Below, in pieces: positions 5,727 through 7,828 of a stretch of DNA of 7,828 nt. How positions within the stretch are numbered: the stretch's first letter is position 1; every line of letters begins with the position of its first letter. The position numbers were made by a program, and so were the translations under genes. The DNA is from Campylobacterales bacterium (GTDB lineage Bacteria; Campylobacterota; Campylobacteria; Campylobacterales; SZUA-545), in NCBI GenBank assembly GCA_025800305.1, contig JAOXRY010000249.1:1-7828 (forward strand), in the 5' to 3' direction. The notes beneath the pieces are model-generated. The model was not told the DNA's origin and made no database searches. It saw nothing but the letters and a program-made list of their open reading frames with translations.

Positions 5727-5809
5727 AGAAAAAACAAGGTAACTAAACTCATTTAGCTAGTGAGTTTTGTATAGATGGCTAAGGGCTTTGGCTCTTAGCC
5801 TTTTTTTTT
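5727..5809 (+). ncRNA. Candidate small RNA, about 80 nt
   Basis: The segment between the extended -10 promoter and the intrinsic terminator has no credible reading frame but is structured. AAACTCA (5745-5751) pairs perfectly with TGAGTTT (5761-5767) around a nine-base loop. A single-stranded linker and the terminator hairpin (5777-5800) follow. Promoter, two hairpins and U-tract make the standard layout of a bacterial trans-acting sRNA. The alternative is that this is simply the 3' untranslated region of the small-gene operon, perhaps with a processed 3' fragment. I recognise no known RNA family (not tmRNA, 6S or SRP RNA by length and sequence). Confidence 0.5.
5777..5809 (+). terminator. Intrinsic terminator, plus strand
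   Basis: GGCTAAGGGC (5777-5786) pairs with GCTCTTAGCC (5791-5800) over ten positions with one G-U, closing on a TTTG loop, and nine consecutive T follow (5801-5809). It is a textbook Rho-independent terminator for plus-strand transcripts from the small genes and/or the candidate sRNA. The minus direction meets an A-run before it, so it does not serve trpE. Confidence 0.93.
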
Positions 5810-5821
5810 GGTTAATTTATG

Positions 5822-5862
5822 GTTGGGTTTTGTGGGACAGATCTACTACCCTCGACCCCAAC
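5822..5862 (-). terminator. Possible stem-loop just after trpE
   Basis: GTTGGG (5822-5827) is complementary to CCCAAC (5857-5862), with an inner GGG/CCC pairing (5834-5836 with 5849-5851). It begins three bases after the trpE stop and is GC-rich against an AT-rich background. No U-tract follows in the minus direction, so it may only protect the mRNA end or terminate weakly. Confidence 0.35.
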
Positions 5863-5864
5863 TT

Positions 5865-7277
5865 TCATAGTTCTAACAGATCCTTATAACTAGCAACAGT
5901 AGCAGCAATCTTATTCTCAATCTCCAACCACTCCAGTTCATTCTTACTATCGGCAACAATTCCCGCTCCTGCGTGGAAGATAATCTCTTCATCTTTTATC
6001 AGTGAAGATCTAATAGTAATCGTGCTATCCATATCTCCATTAAAAGAGAAGAAAGCGATAGTTCCACTATAAAAACCTCTTTTTGTCTTTTCAAATCTAG
6101 CGATTAACTCCATTGCTCTAACTTTAGGAGCTCCTGTCATAGTCCCTGCTGTAAAAGTCGCTTTCATAAGATCAAACATATCTTTGTCTTCTCTTATCTT
6201 CGCTGTAACATCACTGACAATATGCATAACGTGAGAGTATCTTTCAACGTGCATAAGATTTTCAACTTTTACACTTCCAGTTTTAGCAACTCTTCCAACA
6301 TCGTTTCTTCCAAGATCTACAAGCATAATATGTTCAGATTTCTCTTTCTCATCTGCTAAAAGTTCAGCTTCTAGTTCTAGATCTCTTGCATGAGTTTTTC
6401 CTCTTTTCCTTGTTCCTGCAATAGGTCTTAATAAGATCTCTCCATTTTTCAGACCAACCATAACTTCTGGTGAACTTCCTACAATTGAGAAATCGTTATA
6501 GTCAAGTAAGAAAAGATAAGGAGATGGGTTTTTAGATCTTAGGACTCTATAGAAGGAGAGGTTGTCTACTTTTGCTTTTTGAGTAAATCTATTGGAGATT
6601 AAGATCTGGAAGATTTCTCCTTTTGTAATCTCCTCTTTTGCTTTTTCAACAATATTAAAAAACTCATCTTTAGAAAGAGCAAAGCTTCCTTTTTCTAGCT
6701 CTTCTGCTTTAATTAAAGGCATATTTAGGTGAGAGCTAAATAACTCTTTTTCAATTACTCCAAATTGTTCTTCCATAGCTTTATCTGGTGTGACAAGAGT
6801 TAATGTCGCATTTTTATGTGAATAGGCTAGAACCAGTTTTGGTCTAACTAAAAACACATCAGGAGTTTTTGTTTCATCTTTCAGTTTCTCAAAACTTTTT
6901 TTCAGCTTTGGTTCAAAAAGTTGTCCAGATTCATAGCCGATATAACCGATAAAACCATCGATAAAATCAATTCCAATATCTGTGGATAACTCTTTGTACT
7001 TTTTCTGATCTTTCTCTTTATAGTATTTTTTTAAAAAATCAAGAGGATTGTTGTCAACCTCTTTTGTATTTCCATTTTCATCAGTGTAGATACTTTTGTC
7101 ATCTTCATGAACAAGCTTCTCTTTCGCTCCAATAGTGATATAACTAAAATTCCCACTGTCGTTATTTACAACAGACTCAAAAAGAAAAGTAATCTCTTTT
7201 GGGTAAAGCTTTTTTAGCTTTTCATATACTGCAACAGGAGTTATTTGATCGAAAAATAGTTTTTTATGGAAAATCAC
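5865..7277 (-). CDS. trpE: Anthranilate synthase component I
   Basis: Converts chorismate to anthranilate with ammonia supplied by a glutamine amidotransferase partner (TrpG, not in this window); first step of tryptophan synthesis. At 470 residues it has the full TrpE architecture: N-terminal FLFES (31-35) and NPSPYLF (250-256), which correspond to the tryptophan feedback pocket (LLES and NPSPYMF in other TrpE) and favour TrpE over PabB. These are followed by SSPE (268-271), RPIAGTRKRG (284-293), EHIMLVDLGRND (315-326), HVMHIVSDV (349-357) with His352, TAGTMTGAPK (376-385), and ENK (454-456), a probable magnesium-binding region. The start is GTG: AAAGGT lies five bases upstream, overlapping the stop of the phosphoethanolamine transferase gene, so the two are coupled. 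No leader peptide or attenuator is possible in the nine-base gap, so control by a trp attenuator here is unlikely. Confidence 0.93.
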   Translation of the reverse strand: MIFHKKLFFDQITPVAVYEKLKKLYPKEITFLFESVVNNDSGNFSYITIGAKEKLVHEDDKSIYTDENGNTKEVDNNPLDFLKKYYKEKDQKKYKELSTDIGIDFIDGFIGYIGYESGQLFEPKLKKSFEKLKDETKTPDVFLVRPKLVLAYSHKNATLTLVTPDKAMEEQFGVIEKELFSSHLNMPLIKAEELEKGSFALSKDEFFNIVEKAKEEITKGEIFQILISNRFTQKAKVDNLSFYRVLRSKNPSPYLFLLDYNDFSIVGSSPEVMVGLKNGEILLRPIAGTRKRGKTHARDLELEAELLADEKEKSEHIMLVDLGRNDVGRVAKTGSVKVENLMHVERYSHVMHIVSDVTAKIREDKDMFDLMKATFTAGTMTGAPKVRAMELIARFEKTKRGFYSGTIAFFSFNGDMDSTITIRSSLIKDEEIIFHAGAGIVADSKNELEWLEIENKIAATVASYKDLLEL

Positions 7278-7286
7278 TTTGTACCT

Positions 7287-7828
7287 TTACTGACTTAGAA
7301 TGTCAAATTCTTTTTTATAAATAGGCGACTTCATCCCAAAAGCCCCCATAACTGTATGGAAAACCGTATCGTGTTCATACTCTATTGAAGTATCAATCTT
7401 TAGTTTCTCTTGCCCTTTATTTCCTAAAAACTTCTTGGAAGCCCAAAGAACATAAGGGATCTTTCTTTGAAAATCTGGAGCAATAGCATTTGGTGCACCA
7501 TGCATATAAAGTCCATACTCCCCTAAAGACTCCCCATGATCTGAAACAAAAATTACAACAGCTGGTCTATCTAACTTTTTAACTTCTTCGATTGTTTTAT
7601 TGACAAAATAATCAACATAGACAACAGAGTTGTCATAGGCATTAATCAAAGATTCTTCCGTACACTCTTTTAGATCCACACTTTCACATACTGGTGTGAA
7701 CTTTTCAAACTTCTTTGGATATCTTTTATTGTATGCTGGACCATGGTTTCCATATGTGTGAAGTACCATAAAAACTTTGTCGTTTTTAGCAGAAGTAATT
7801 GCTTCATTCATCTTTGTTAACAGTTTTC
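7287..7828 (-). CDS. Phosphoethanolamine transferase (EptA/EptC-like), C-terminal part
   Basis: The frame continues past the right edge, so the N-terminal membrane helices and the catalytic threonine are outside; the ATG at 7811 is internal. The visible catalytic domain is of the sulfatase/alkaline-phosphatase fold. Counting from that Met, it shows LHTYGNHGP (17-25), KRYP, an AYDN segment (58-61), and SDHGESLGEYGLYMHG (90-105). His23, Asp91-His92 and His104 match, in order and spacing, metal/substrate ligands His383, Asp452-His453 and His465 of neisserial EptA. Cys42 and Cys50 could form a periplasmic disulfide. The family transfers phosphoethanolamine from phosphatidylethanolamine to lipid A, and in Campylobacter EptC also to the flagellar rod protein FlgG; it lies in the inner membrane with its active domain in the periplasm. 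It may raise resistance to cationic peptides (family knowledge). trpE starts nine bases after its stop. Confidence 0.92.
   Translation of the reverse strand, partial: KLLTKMNEAITSAKNDKVFMVLHTYGNHGPAYNKRYPKKFEKFTPVCESVDLKECTEESLINAYDNSVVYVDYFVNKTIEEVKKLDRPAVVIFVSDHGESLGEYGLYMHGAPNAIAPDFQRKIPYVLWASKKFLGNKGQEKLKIDTSIEYEHDTVFHTVMGAFGMKSPIYKKEFDILSQ

Larger units (their letters stand above)
1342..6607. repeat. Dispersed palindrome AGATCT, 25 copies
   Basis: Hand count of start positions: 1342, 1453, 2098, 2235, 2479, 2828, 3141, 3148, 3257, 3437, 3598, 3862, 4150, 4188, 4362, 4498, 4612, 4966, 5839, 6006, 6313, 6379, 6434, 6534, 6602. Base composition predicts about three in the whole window. Flanks are mostly A or T (often AAGATCT or TAGATCT). 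Copies fall in all three codon phases within pgi and pfkA, on genes of both strands, and once between genes, so protein sequence does not explain them. Confidence 0.85.

Noticed and set aside
5775..5798. Seven-codon frame (MAKGFGS) in the candidate sRNA
   Set aside because: It lies almost entirely within the terminator hairpin and has no ribosome-binding site.
7287..7811. Complete 174-residue protein starting at ATG 7811
   Set aside because: The frame stays open to the window edge and the family needs an N-terminal membrane part and catalytic Thr, so the ATG is internal to a truncated gene.
1..7828. CRISPR array, insertion sequence, tRNA or rRNA gene
   Set aside because: I saw no regularly spaced repeats, transposase motifs, terminal inverted repeats with target duplication, or tRNA/rRNA signatures on either strand.

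Overview
The window is AT-rich, with lysine-rich proteins and tightly packed genes. Its style fits a Campylobacterota (Epsilonproteobacteria) chromosome, perhaps a free-living Sulfurimonas- or Sulfurovum-like genus. The phylum call is inference from the short Pgi, the MOMP/DUF3373-like beta-barrel protein, the XRE regulator type and the EptC-like transferase. No marker gene here settles the genus.

Layout. Positions 1-946 (+) hold the C-terminal part of an outer-membrane beta-barrel protein. A long AT-rich hairpin (971-1012) follows and ends directly against the TTG start of pgi. pgi and pfkA (1013-3228, +) form a coupled upper-glycolysis pair. They converge, with a 4-base overlap, on a minus-strand operon in which an MNT nucleotidyltransferase, a HEPN-domain protein and aroE are joined by overlapping ends (4730 down to 3225). 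Upstream of these, also on the minus strand, is a small XRE-type regulator (4811-5059).

The accessory-looking part is 5059-5809. The XRE gene is divergent from three very small plus-strand genes at 5153, 5321 and 5497. The first encodes a 50-residue protein with nine cysteines. The second encodes a 59-residue protein with a CxxxGFxxGTxxYxxC signature. The third encodes a 63-residue basic protein. The divergent control region has two near-identical operator-like inverted repeats (5071-5086 and 5120-5135) flanking a TATAAT box. After the third gene there is an extended -10 promoter and, about 60-80 bases on, a strong intrinsic terminator. This suggests a separate small RNA of about 80 nt. I recognise no known system here, and it is the best candidate for something undescribed.

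From 5865 to the right edge, the minus strand carries an eptA/eptC-like phosphoethanolamine transferase (5' end outside the window) followed by trpE.

One signal cuts across all genes. The palindrome AGATCT occurs 25 times by hand count, all between 1342 and 6607, in all three codon phases and on genes of both strands. Base composition predicts only about three. It is absent from the small-gene module and from both window ends.
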